Shown: one piece after another, positions 47,744 through 58,155 of the stretch | How positions within the stretch are numbered: the stretch's first letter is position 1 | How the letters are laid out: every line of letters begins with the position of its first letter | Assembly (NCBI GenBank): GCA_001970855.1 | Contig: LSSN01000044.1 | Span: 50,213 to 114,212 of the forward strand | DNA: 64,000 nucleotides | Direction: 5' to 3' | DNA from: Smittium culicis | Lineage: Eukaryota > Kickxellomycota > Harpellomycetes > Harpellales > Legeriomycetaceae | Notes under the pieces: generated by a model | What the model was told of the DNA's origin: nothing | Seen by the model: only the letters and a program-made list of their open reading frames with translations | Databases searched by the model: none | Translations under genes and position numbers: made by a program

Positions 47744-48020
47744 ATTCAATATAATTTATTTCCAATGTTTTTCGTTGATTCTTTATGTTTAATATTTATG
47801 TTTCTTTATTTTGGTAAAATTTTAGAACAGGAAACCAAATTTGTTTTGGTTTCCTTTTAATTTAATACAAATTTGGTATAGAATTGTAAAAGTAAAATAT
47901 CTTATAACTAATATAAAACGATGGGCTAATCCCTAATCAAATAATCAATAACCATAGCAGGAAAAAATTGATTAAATGTTGTTAAGCCCAATAAAAGTGA
48001 ATAAATAAATCATATTGCAT
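47744..48020. mobile_element. MITE-like element nested in LINE B
   Basis: A sharply AT-rich 277-bp block interrupts the GC-richer ORF1. Its ends are imperfect terminal inverted repeats (left ATTCAATATAATTTATTT; the right end reversed reads ATGCAATATGATTTATTT) and it is flanked by TA on both sides (47742-47743 and 48021-48022), as expected for a Tc1/mariner-type target. It encodes nothing. Inside is a perfect 11-bp hairpin, AGGAAACCAAA (47829-47839) with TTTGGTTTCCT (47845-47855). Confidence 0.65.
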
Positions 48021-49269
48021 TATTCATGCAACAAAACCCATACATCCCTAGTTCGACTCCCAGTGGGAACATTCTGTCCATGTCGAAGCATGCCCTCTAA
48101 ACCGAAGGATTCTCCTCGGTTTCGGAAGAAATTTAGATACCAAATAACCCCCCATGCAGAAATTATAAATTTTCGGAAAAAACAACCGCCGCAATCCGCT
48201 CAGCCACTCAGGGGCGTCCAGAAAAATTTGGCTTTCTTCCCAACGGAAGTGGGCCGCAGGAATAAAATTTTAAGCTGGTAGACGATACTGCGAAGAGAGC
48301 TGAAGCAGCTGATTAGCAACAAAAGAAATTTGACTTTTTGAAGAACAACACTCATGAGAAAACGCCAAGAAAAATCGTCGGAATTAAGCGTGTCAGCATG
48401 CCAAAAGAATTTAAGCGGAAAAAATTGGTACAAGGCGGATGACTCGGAAATTCTTTATTGAAACAACTAATCATCGAACTTGCAGACCTTATCCCAAATA
48501 AGGCCACAAAAGAAAACATTAAGGACATCAAAGAGTTCATCTCTAAATGCAAAGGTTACTTGAAAGATAACCTTATTAATGTTCCAGCTTTTGTGTTCAA
48601 GAACCGAGCAACAGCTAGAAATCAGCCATCCAACAATACGGTAGCAAAGAATAACAATTAAACGAAAATTAAGACTCCGAATGTATCAACACAACAAAAT
48701 TTTAGTTACGCCGCAGGAGCGGAGAAAGGGACTCAGCCCAAGAAGAAAACAGCCTTGACTCCAGATCAAATAGCGAAAGCTGTGGACGGTATGGTACCAT
48801 TCGAAGCATCAAAGTACAAGCTTGTTTATTTTGATGGAATGAAGCGATCAAAAATTACTTGGGTTAAGCAGCTGCTATACCAGAGCCAGGTTCGATATTA
48901 TTACTTGTGCAATGTAAGCTGGGTCGAGGACTCGAAGCTTGAAGTGCGCGTGAATGAAAAAATGGCACCTCAACTTATTAGGTACATGGAGTCAATAAAA
49001 GGGGTCACCAACGACGTACGGTACACACCTGTAAGTGAAACTAGCAGCGAAGTCGAACTCAATCAGCTTAAGGGTCGACTCAAATGGCAGTCATCTGAAA
49101 AGAACAAAAATATTCCGTCTCGAAGGATGGCAACATTAATTACCAAGATGAAGCCTGATAGATTATGCGAATTCAAGGAACTGTTTCTATTTAGAACATG
49201 TGATGAAAAAACAGCCATGAAAAACTCAATTTCAACCATCGAAGAGCCCAGTACCGATGGCATGGAGTT

Positions 49270-52200
49270 ATGAGGAAGCAACTGCAGGGCCTTGATCCAC
49301 CTTGCGGACTGGGGCCCGTAGACGAAGTCTGTGAAGGATACAGACGTTGCAAGGCTTGTGGAAGAAAGGATAGATTTCTGATATGGAATGTTAGCGAACT
49401 TTCTGCAAAATCAGTCAAGAGGTATATAGAGCTTCATAGTAATCTGAAAAGTGGAGATTTTATGATTAAAAAAGTTAAGCAAGGAAACGAACTTCGACAA
49501 GATCTTGTATATACACAACCGAGAGGAAGAAAATTAAGTCCTGAAGAAATCAACGAGGTATCAATGGTACTAGGAGCCTATGTACGATCTGACCAGGAAA
49601 AATCGGCTCGAGGGACACGCCAAGATATCTCAAGAAAAAAAGCGATAAGAGGAACAAAGTTAAAGGTAATTACTTTTAATATCAGAGGATACATTGGAAA
49701 ATTTGAATATGTGGACCTTGTATTTAGATAGTATCAACCGAAGATACTGGCGCTACAAGAAACAAACCTCAACGCAAAATTGAATTGACTGTGCCTCCAA
49801 GGTTACATAACTATCGATTCGAAATCCCATCTACGGGCAGGAGGTAGGGGGTTAGCAATTGGGATACGGAAAGAGTCAGAACTTTCGATCTCTGAGATGT
49901 GCCAGACACCCCCATTGGATAACGGCATCGGAATCTGGTGTGTTCAATAACGGGAAGAAGATTATCCTAGTTGTTGCCAATCTATACATGCCGCATCAAA
50001 CTAATAGAAGAAAAATAGTTATTTTGGGGCTCACAAAGTATTTGAGAAAGCTGAGATCAAAGAAATCAAAAATTCTACTTATGGGAGACCTCAACAAAGA
50101 CATCAAGAGTACAATATCAATGTTGAACAGAATCGGAGTCGGTCTGCGTAGAGCTGTTGCCTCAAATTCTAAAGGATCACCCATGAACAATGCAACGATG
50201 GGTCGAATGATAGACCATGTTGCTTTCTCTGGGTTTTTAAACAGCTCCAAATATACCAAAGTGCTGAATTCAGTCGACTTATCCGATGATCTGCCTTTGA
50301 TCTCTGAGTGTAACATTGAGAGCCTCAAGAGTCCTTTGCCTCAAAAGAGAATCGACGCAGAAAAAATGAAGGAGCTAGCGATGAACTTCATTAGTGATAA
50401 CCGATTCTCAGTTCTAGCTAACTATGAATCGAACACCGAGAACCTATTTGATAATGCAAATACAAATATCTGGGAAGCAGCAGAAGAATTAGGTCCAATA
50501 AAAACCATCAAATCTGGTTTTAGAAGAGTGCTATCTAATGAAACGCTCAGAAGATCAGGAAACGCAGAAAAGTGTTTAAAAAACTATCAAAGGATCCTAG
50601 CTTAGAGAGCGAGTAGAGCGAACTCAAAGAAAAAGCGATTAAACTCTGCCTCAAAGACCGCAGGAATAACAAAAAAGCGGAAGTCAAGAAGGCGTGTGAT
50701 CTTATGATGGGTAAAAAACCTCGAGAATTATGGAGCTGGCTAAAGAGGTTCTCTGGTCGATTTCGCTCGTCCTTAGTAAATGAACCTATATTCGATAAAA
50801 ATAGACAACTGGTAACAGATTCTGAGACAAAAGCTAAAGTTTGGGCAGCTCACTTCGAAGAACTGGCGAAAGATAGCACCAGGAATATAAGATTCGCAGA
50901 AAAATGGAGCGATGTAGGAAATGATTCTGCTGCCATGTTTAGTGAATGTGACACTCCGCTCTCTTGGGCTGAAATTTGTGCCGCGCTAAAATCGACTCCG
51001 AACAACAAATCACCAGGATCCGACGGAATTCCGAGCGAAGCCTGGGAATTGGTACAATAGGAAGATATGCCGACATCTCCGTTCGCAAAAGTGCTATTCA
51101 GGCTCGTAAAAGAAATATGGGATTCTGAAAAAATTCCAAAGCAGCTAGACCCCAGCGTCGTAGTCCCAATTCCCAAAAAAGGAGATATGAGGGATCCAAA
51201 TAACTATCGAGGGATCTCGCTGATCCTAACTCTCTCAAAATTTGTGTCGAAAATTATAGCACGCCAGCTATACAAAATCAACATCAAGTATAGCATCTTA
51301 ACCAAGGAACAGGCAGGGTTCAGATCACGAGAGGAATGTGTAGGGCAGGCAACATCTTTGTATGAGGTGGTGCGCCGAAGGAAGATCAGCGGGCTGAGCA
51401 CGTGGATCGGATTCATAGACTTTTCAAAAGCCTACGATAGGGTACCACACCAAGCCCTACTGAGAAAAATAAAAATAGCTGGAATAGGAGGAAAACTGTA
51501 CAGAGTCATCGAAGCTCCGTACAGGTCACCAAAAATGTGCGTTTGCGTCGGAGACAGGCTCTCAAAAACTGTCGAGTACAGCTGCGGAGTTAGACAGGGG
51601 TGTCCAGCATCACACATGCTATTCGATATATTCATCAATGATCTGCTGGACGGAATTAAGGGAGTTAAAATTCCGGGAACTGACTCAGAAATATCAGGGC
51701 TGCCATTCGCAGACGACGCGGTAGTACTAGCAGAGAGCCCTGCTGAGCTCCAAATAGCCTTAGAAAAACTGGGTGCATGATCCCAAAAGTGGGAGATGCA
51801 AATCAATCAATAAAAGTGCGGCATCATGGGAAAGCCAATCGAACAAGTTAACGAACACAAGTATTTAGGAGTGGTTTTCAATGACAAGTGGAACAAATTG
51901 TCAGCGCTCAAAAACAACCGCTAAAATGGAAGAAAGGTCTTCCAGTCAATGTAATATTTCCTGTCTAGAAAAGATGTACCAACCGCAATGCGAGCCGCAC
52001 TTATTAGAACAGTGCTAATACCAATACTATGCTACGGTGGCGAAATATTTGGGATGTCCGCAGTGCGATGCGGTACACCCTAGAAGGTGGCTGACGATGC
52101 TACAAGGTTAGTAGCTGGAGTTGGTCTCACAGCAGCTTTTCTAAGGCTCAGAAGTGAAGTGAAAATTGACAATATTTTCACACGTGCCAGCGTATCAAGG

Positions 52201-52752
52201 GAGCGTGGCCATAATAAGTGGACCACATCGAAAACATGGATCAGCGAACTGATCAACAAGTCGTTTAAGAATCGATTGGGTACTTGGGTCAGCGGAACTG
52301 TCCGCTGGAAAAAGCGGTACCTGAAGAGAGCCTGAAATAATACGACTGCCCAGGTACTGCGGGCTAGAAAGATCAGAAATTATCACAGCAAAATAACCCA
52401 GTGGGTTATGAACAACAACCTTGAATTGACGAGCAACTGGATGGGACTGGAACTGGTCTTTCCAGAACACGCGCGCGGAATAAGACTGCTGGAAAAAATG
52501 CCCATGGGCGCGTTCACGACTGCACAAAGCCTAGCCAACAGCAGGTTTATCTCAGAAGACTTCAAAAGGAAGTGTCCGTTCTGCCATGAAAGCGAAGCGG
52601 AAACTGTCGAACACATTCTGCTGCGATTCCAGAAATGGAGCACGCAGCGAAGAGCCTATATTAGTGTCTTTATATATAAAAGTACAGACAACCTTAATCT
52701 GCAAAACTCAGGCGTACAGCCTTTGTTTAGTAGGCTCTTTGGGGGGAGCTAA
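49270..52752 (+). pseudogene. LINE B ORF2: endonuclease, reverse transcriptase, C-terminal zinc finger
   Basis: The first segment begins with a CKACGRK remnant that may be an ORF1 zinc knuckle in a shifted frame, then from 49660 the endonuclease: KVITFNIRGYIGK, ILALQETNLN, KILLMGDLNKDI, MGRMIDHVAFSG, LSDDLPLI. RT motifs follow: NNKSPGSDGIPSEAW, VVVPIPKKGDMRDPNNYRGI, GFIDFSKAYDRVPH, SCGVRQGCPASHMLFDIFIN and catalytic FADDAVV (51706-51726). The C-terminal finger CPFCHESEAETVEHILL is followed by Phe where the last Cys is expected. About eight in-frame stops remain, nearly all explained by single C-to-T or G-to-A changes from Gln or Trp. The ATG overlaps the ORF1 stop, as in some LINEs that couple translation, but a frameshift is equally possible. 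Confidence 0.85.
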
Positions 52753-53018
52753 ATATATCTACGTACATGATTTTTATGAATCGGGACATCCTGTCAGTAA
52801 AAATGGCGCTGGAAACAGCAAAATTTCTCACTGACATCTTTGTTTCCCGCACTCTAAAGCTAGGTTAGCTTATAGGAGCACCGGTCCCCTTGACCAAATG
52901 TCTGCAAGGTACGGAGGACCTAGAGGTCCAGAGGGGAATTGGCTGGGAATTTATATATTTTATTAGTTTTTTTTAATAGTATGTAATTTTATCAATAAAT
53001 TCACCGTTAAAAAAAAAA

Positions 53019-53032
53019 CATATATCGACTTC
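53019..53032. repeat. 3' target-site duplication of LINE B
   Basis: CATATATCGACTTC directly after the ten-A tail; pairs with 47211-47224. Confidence 0.8.
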
Positions 53033-53783
53033 AAGAGTTTTCTTTTCACAATTTTTTACTAAGGAATTTAAATTAAAAGCCATAATTTTGAATCTTACTA
53101 TTTCATTATTTGTAACAATGAGGTGTATATTTTCAAAATAATTTCAAATATGAGGTGATTTTGCTCATTATAGATAAAATATATCATCACATATTTTAAA
53201 AAATTGCAGCATAAAACTTCAATGACTTTTTTATGAGCTTTATATTTAAATTTAAGCTAATATTAACGCTGTTATTTCCTAAAATTTAATAGATTTCTAA
53301 TTTGAACCTTAAAAATCTGAAAGCAATTATAATAGCTTATATAATTTATTTGAAAATATTTTTTTGATATTAATAAATTTAAATATTTATCCTTCAATAA
53401 TCTAAAGTGGCTGTTTCATATAACTTTAACGCATACTTTTTTAAAGGATGTGTGTTTGGTTTATATTATAGGATTGACCTCATCGTAGAAAATTAAATAT
53501 ATATTGAATATTTTTAGATGTATGGTGTGTAATTTTGATGAAAATTTTTACAGTTATATTGCATAAATCAATCATTATTACTAATAAATATGTAAAATTT
53601 CTATTCTGTGAGTCAATATTGATCCTATCAGGGTAATAATAACGATTGTCTATTGTTAGAGTTTAGCACAGATAAAAATACTTGGATAATAATTTTTTTA
53701 TTCCCAAATTCTCATATTATTTAAATATTAACAAGATTTGATTTATCACTCATCTTAGAAAATATAGTTGAGTGAGATTAAAT
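53033..53783. other. AT-rich stretch without gene
   Basis: Nothing recognised; homopolymer-rich AT sequence. Confidence 0.55.
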
Positions 53784-54260
53784 ATATGTCGATGAATTCC
53801 CTTTTCTCCAACCAGCTTTTTTGTAAATTATAGCTTTTTCACTAGGGATTTTTGTTTTGGGTTCGATTATTAATAAACAAACTGATGATGTTATTATAAG
53901 ATAATTATGATGTTTTTCGTTTTTTTTTATTATTATGGTATTATTCTTCTCTATTTATAGAGGTTTTTCTTACAGTTTATATAAGAATATTAAAATATAG
54001 ATATAAAATATAGTGATTAAAAAAAAATATAGATTTAAAAAAATGTTTATCTAAAGAAGCACCTCAACATAAAAAAATACAAAGAAACTATATCATTTGT
54101 AAAAAAACTGTTTAAGTGAATCATCATATTTTTTTAGAGTTAAATCTGGTTTCTTTGAAATCATATTTTTTTCGCTGTTTCTTTGTAATTTAAAGATATA
54201 CTTATCTTTCTTTGTCGTGATATTTATCTACGGCATATATTAAAAGTATTTTAATATAAT
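53784..54260. repeat. Dispersed repeat, copy 2 (first copy at 11274-11800)
   Basis: Direct-orientation copy with the same landmarks, including GAATTCCCTTTTCTCC, CACTAGGGATTTTT, GGTTCGATTATTAATAAAC, the palindrome CTCTATTTATAGAG and GATATTTATCTACG. Differences are point changes and small indels. Confidence 0.75.
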
Positions 54261-54651
54261 TGAATATTTTAAGTTTGAGAATAAGTTATAAATTTTTTAT
54301 GTAAGAGATTGAGTTTTTGATATTAATTAAATTAGTTATAAATCTACTTCTAAACTTTAATTTAAGCAGTAATTTAATGATTGAAGTAAAACATCATTAA
54401 ATTTGGGTTATGATCAACTGGTTATACTCATAGTTGGATAAATTTATAGAAAAAACACTAGCTAGTGGAAATTTATATATTTTAATTTAGTTTTGCGATT
54501 GTTTTAAGAGCTAAAGATTTATGTTATATCTGAATAGCACTATATTAATGTAGAAATAGCTATATCTTACCACGAGAAGGGATAACATCTAAGCTAGGTT
54601 AAAATTAGGATAAGGATACCCTTAACGAATTTTAACGCTTATACTAGATAG

Positions 54652-54692
54652 TTACTGGTATATTTCTGCCAGTAAGAGGGTTCGGCTCCCTC
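54652..54692 (+). other. Double hairpin resembling the variable arm plus T arm of a class II tRNA
   Basis: TTACTGG (54652-54658) pairs perfectly with CCAGTAA (54669-54675) around a 10-nt loop. Immediately after, GAGGG (54676-54680) pairs with CCCTC (54688-54692) around the 7-nt loop TTCGGCT, the geometry of a tRNA T arm. I could not fit an acceptor stem, D arm or anticodon arm upstream (54560-54650), so this is at most a tRNA remnant or tRNA-derived element, or a chance structure. Confidence 0.4.
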
Positions 54693-54954
54693 AGTGATTT
54701 CTTTTAATTTATACAATATTCGCCATAATAAAATCTTGTTTGTTTTTCTTTTAACAACATTCGCATAGAAAACTAAGATTCACTTATTAATTTAATTTGA
54801 TCTAATCTATCCAGTGTATTCGCGTAAATATAGCCAATTTGATGTATCTTGTTGCCTCGCATTATTTAGGAATATCTTGTAATTTTTAGTTATAATATAT
54901 ATCTAAAAATTAATTGCAGTTATGTTCAAGTAAAGTAAAGACTGATCCCAGTAG

Positions 54955-55388
54955 ATGGGTGGGGAGGATTTTCAAAAAAGCAAAAAAAAACTATTCGGCC
55001 TACAAAGATATATTTACAGTGGTATCAAGCCTGAGCCATGTGGCATAGATAAATTATTGGAGGAGGTTGACAAGGTTCCAATACTTCCACGCAGTTCTCC
55101 CCATGAAAATAAGGTTTGGATGAAAATAATTTTACTCACGAAGAATATAAAGGAAGTCTCATAAGCGTAGCTCCTAGACCCATTATTATGGTCATTGATG
55201 ACACCGAAAGCACGACAATTTACAATTTAAAAATGGTAGAGATATTTAAATATTATAAGAGTAAGGATTTAAATAAATTTAATCAACAACGTCTTAACAG
55301 CTCTAATTTTAATAATTTAAGGATAGTTTTCTTACATTTTCTTACATTTTCTTACATTTTCATCATTTCATTAATATTTTTTAAGTAA
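54955..55388 (+). pseudogene. Fragment of an unidentified protein gene with a frameshift
   Basis: Two overlapping frames (54955-55164 and 55116-55388) have balanced amino-acid composition unlike the surrounding AT-rich noise (IYSGIKPEPCGIDKLLEEVD; then GSLISVAPRPIIMVIDDTES). A shift near 55120-55160 would connect them. I do not recognise the family. It degrades into AT-rich sequence and a 10-bp repeat (CTTACATTTT x3 at 55331-55360). Confidence 0.35.
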
Positions 55389-58155
55389 TATGGATTTAAA
55401 AACATAATTTATATAAAATGAAATTGCACGCATTTATTTTAATGTGTTTTTGAATATTAGGGTCACAAGGGGTTTGGATATGGGTAACAGGAGATATCAT
55501 ATCCTTTATTTAATGAGTACAGTATATAAACGGAGAAAATATTATGCGGTGGTATGAAATGTTGAAGGGGAAAAAACTATATATAAATATGGAATTATGG
55601 TGCATTTGGTAATTTTTTATTGAGTGTGAGTAAGCTTATTGGAAAGCTAAGCTAGTACAACAAGGTTACTTTCATTTCTATATCAACTATTTAGTGGCAA
55701 AGTGATACTTATTTATCTATCCAAAAATTTCAGATTCACAATAGTTGCTACAAAATTTTCAGATATTTGTTTCCTGGATACTTTCATCCACTCATTGTTC
55801 TTTTTACTTGAATCTAGTAGTGAATAATTAGAAATAAACAAGGTGTTATGGAGCTAGGTTAATGATTTTATTTAATTATTTTCTAAGATTAATCTTAGGT
55901 TATTTATAGTCCTAGTGCCATATATTTAACCCTTTACAGGATCAAAATTTTAAACTAAAATAATAATCACGATTGGATAAGCAGATTTATAGATATTTAT
56001 AATTAAGCAGAAAAATACGTATAATAGTTCTATAAAATCCATTAAATATGAATTTTGTTGGATGGTTTTGGTTGTTCAAAAAAAGCCAACAGCACCTATA
56101 CTCATTCATGGGCGGTAGACTGTTTTTGTCATATAAAATATAGCCAACAGCGTTAAAAAAAAAAAAACTTTAATTACGTGGCCATTTCAGCCATTGGTTT
56201 ATTGTTGAATAGTAGCAAATAATAAATATACTTATAAATCATAAACGAATCAATAAATTAATTTTTTTTCAAACAGTGTTGAACATGAAAGGGATAAATT
56301 AATCTGAATTAATAAATTAGAGTTTGAATTATTTTATTGAGTGCAAGAGATTTAAAAATTGCATACGAATCATAGTTCGAAGTATTTAAAACGTTGATGA
56401 AATAAAGTAGGAGAATTAATGGGAATCTGTATTAGATATTTTTATGATTTAATATTCGATTATTAAATTTTGAAATGATTGACGATAGGAATTATTGTAT
56501 TGAATTTACTTGTGAGTGTAACTACACGTTTACGAGAGATTAATTCTATTTAAAATTTAAAAAAATGAACACCTTCAGATAGTGATCATGAAAAAATAAT
56601 TACACCATAGTTCTAAACGAAATATAGTTTTAAATTTGTGTGAGCTTGTATTTATAATTGATGTAAAAGAATGTATAAGTAAAAGTAAAAGAGTATAAAT
56701 AATAATAATAATTAAAGAAAAAGCTTTTGAGCTCCGCCCATAACTTATATTGAAAATAATTTATTGTTATTTTTTTATCAGTAGTTTAAAAAAACCATAA
56801 GCTAATGTTGTTACAGTCTAGCTTTATTTATTATTAGGTTTGAAATATATTTCACCCAAAACTAAAGTAAATTATTATTGGCCGTTATTTTGATAGAGTC
56901 TAAATAAACTTAATTTAAATTTTAGATAAAGTATTACAAGACTGATGTAGGAAGCTGGAGATCAAAGTTATAAAAGTGGATACTAAAAGATTCTGCTATT
57001 TAGAAATTCTACTATTTTGGCTCAGATCTAAAACTAATATATTTTGTGTAGCGAGCTAATTATATAATAACGTAGATTTTATTGGGTGTTGAAAGGGTCA
57101 ACTAATAGATGAGGAAATTTATATTACACGAAATTGATAAGAATAATTTTTAGAAGAGTTTTTTAGCAATTTCTTGAATAGGATATACCGCGAGGTAAAG
57201 TTGCAAAAACAAGACAAATATGGGGATAATAAATAGTAATGGCAAGAGGCATGGTTGGTGTGATAATAATATTAATGAAACAGGGGAAAGTAATAGAGAG
57301 AGCTATTTGTAGAAAAGCTATAATATGGATATTCAAATACAGATATCTGAGAAATACGCAGATATAAAAGCACAGGGAAAATAAAAAACATATGTTTAAA
57401 GTGGAAGAAGAAACGCTGGCAAATAATATTTTCATTGCGATGATAAGTGTTGTGGAGACTCCATTGTTAAAGTAAACAAATAAAATGTTAAAGTAAACAA
57501 AGAATAGTTAAAGTAAACAAAGGCATAGGCAGTAAGTAAAACTTCAAACAATGAATGGGTAAATAGATCAAGCCAATAATCAGCCTAGTTATCGCGCTAC
57601 ATTCAGTTAAAGAATTTTATTTGTGTATGCTGGGAAGATCAATAATATGTTTTATGATTACTGGAATATGTGAAATTATAGGCTGTCCCGTTATTATCGG
57701 CGATATTTATTGGAGGGTGTGATCAGAGGAGAATGAGAGGCTTAAAGGGGAAGGAGCGTAGTAGCGAATAGAGAGACGAATCGTGAAAAGAAGTTGATTA
57801 TTGAAATTGGCGAATTAGGAGGGGATGTGAGGAATTAAGTGGTGTGGTTGGCAGACTTAGAGGCTCGACATTAAATATCGGGAGGCGGTTGGCCGGATTC
57901 GTTTATTAAAATGGCAGGCTGTTAAAAACGCAAATCAGAAAAAGACGAAGAAATTGGCGCATTTACGTAAATAGTTTAGATTAAACAACAACAGAAAATT
58001 TTTTTCCATATTTAATTCAAGCAAAAAACTTTAATTATGAACACAGATTTCGAAAAACGTCTAACGCTCTCTCCTCCCCTTTCTTTCCTCACTTTTTCGC
58101 ATACTATAACCCCTCCCCCAAACCTACTACTACTACTCTTTTGACCCTACCCACG
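55389..58155. other. AT-rich region upstream of the allantoicase
   Basis: No supported gene. A minus-strand 90-codon hydrophobic frame (57163-57435) preceded by purine-rich plus-strand DNA (57700-57900) could be a small membrane-protein gene, but I recognise no family. A 'GTTAAAGTAAACAAA' direct repeat lies at about 57466-57522. The last 100 bases before 58156 are pyrimidine-rich and probably the leader of the allantoicase. Confidence 0.5.

Larger units (their letters stand above)
47287..49273 (+). pseudogene. LINE B ORF1, interrupted by stops and a nested element
   Basis: Begins MNSIPPNEQPGHVEAN; stops at 47371 or near and 47632 are consistent with lost Gln codons, because the frame stays open on both sides. 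After the nested insertion at 47744-48020 the frame resumes with KFSEKTTAAIRSATQGRP, NTHEKTPRKIVGIKRVS and, from 48455, a long open part ending STDGMEL-stop. Lys-rich, no catalytic motif: a nucleic-acid-binding ORF1. Its stop TGA overlaps the ATG of the next frame (ATGA at 49270-49273). Confidence 0.7.
47225..53018 (+). mobile_element. LINE element B: 5.8-kb APE-type non-LTR retrotransposon with TSD and poly(A)
   Basis: Bounded by a 14-bp target-site duplication with one mismatch and ending in ten A (53009-53018), so it appears to be a full-length insertion. It contains ORF1 (47287-49273) and ORF2 (endonuclease, RT and a C-terminal zinc-finger region, 49270-52752). Its coding DNA is much richer in G and C than its surroundings and than element A, which suggests a more recent arrival or amplification. 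A 277-bp MITE-like element is nested in ORF1. It carries roughly a dozen in-frame stops and at least one frameshift, so it is inactive as printed. Confidence 0.9.

Noticed and set aside
47755..48014. The AT-rich block as an intron of LINE B ORF1
   Set aside because: LINE ORFs are not expected to carry introns; the inverted termini and flanking TA fit a transposon insertion better.
40232..52752. TGA read as tryptophan (variant genetic code)
   Set aside because: TGA at expected Trp sites occurs only in decayed retroelements, alongside TAA/TAG at Gln sites, and PEX3 uses TGA as a stop.
57163..57435. Small hydrophobic minus-strand protein of 90 residues
   Set aside because: Plausible composition and a purine-rich upstream patch, but no family recognised and the frame could arise from AT/pyrimidine bias.
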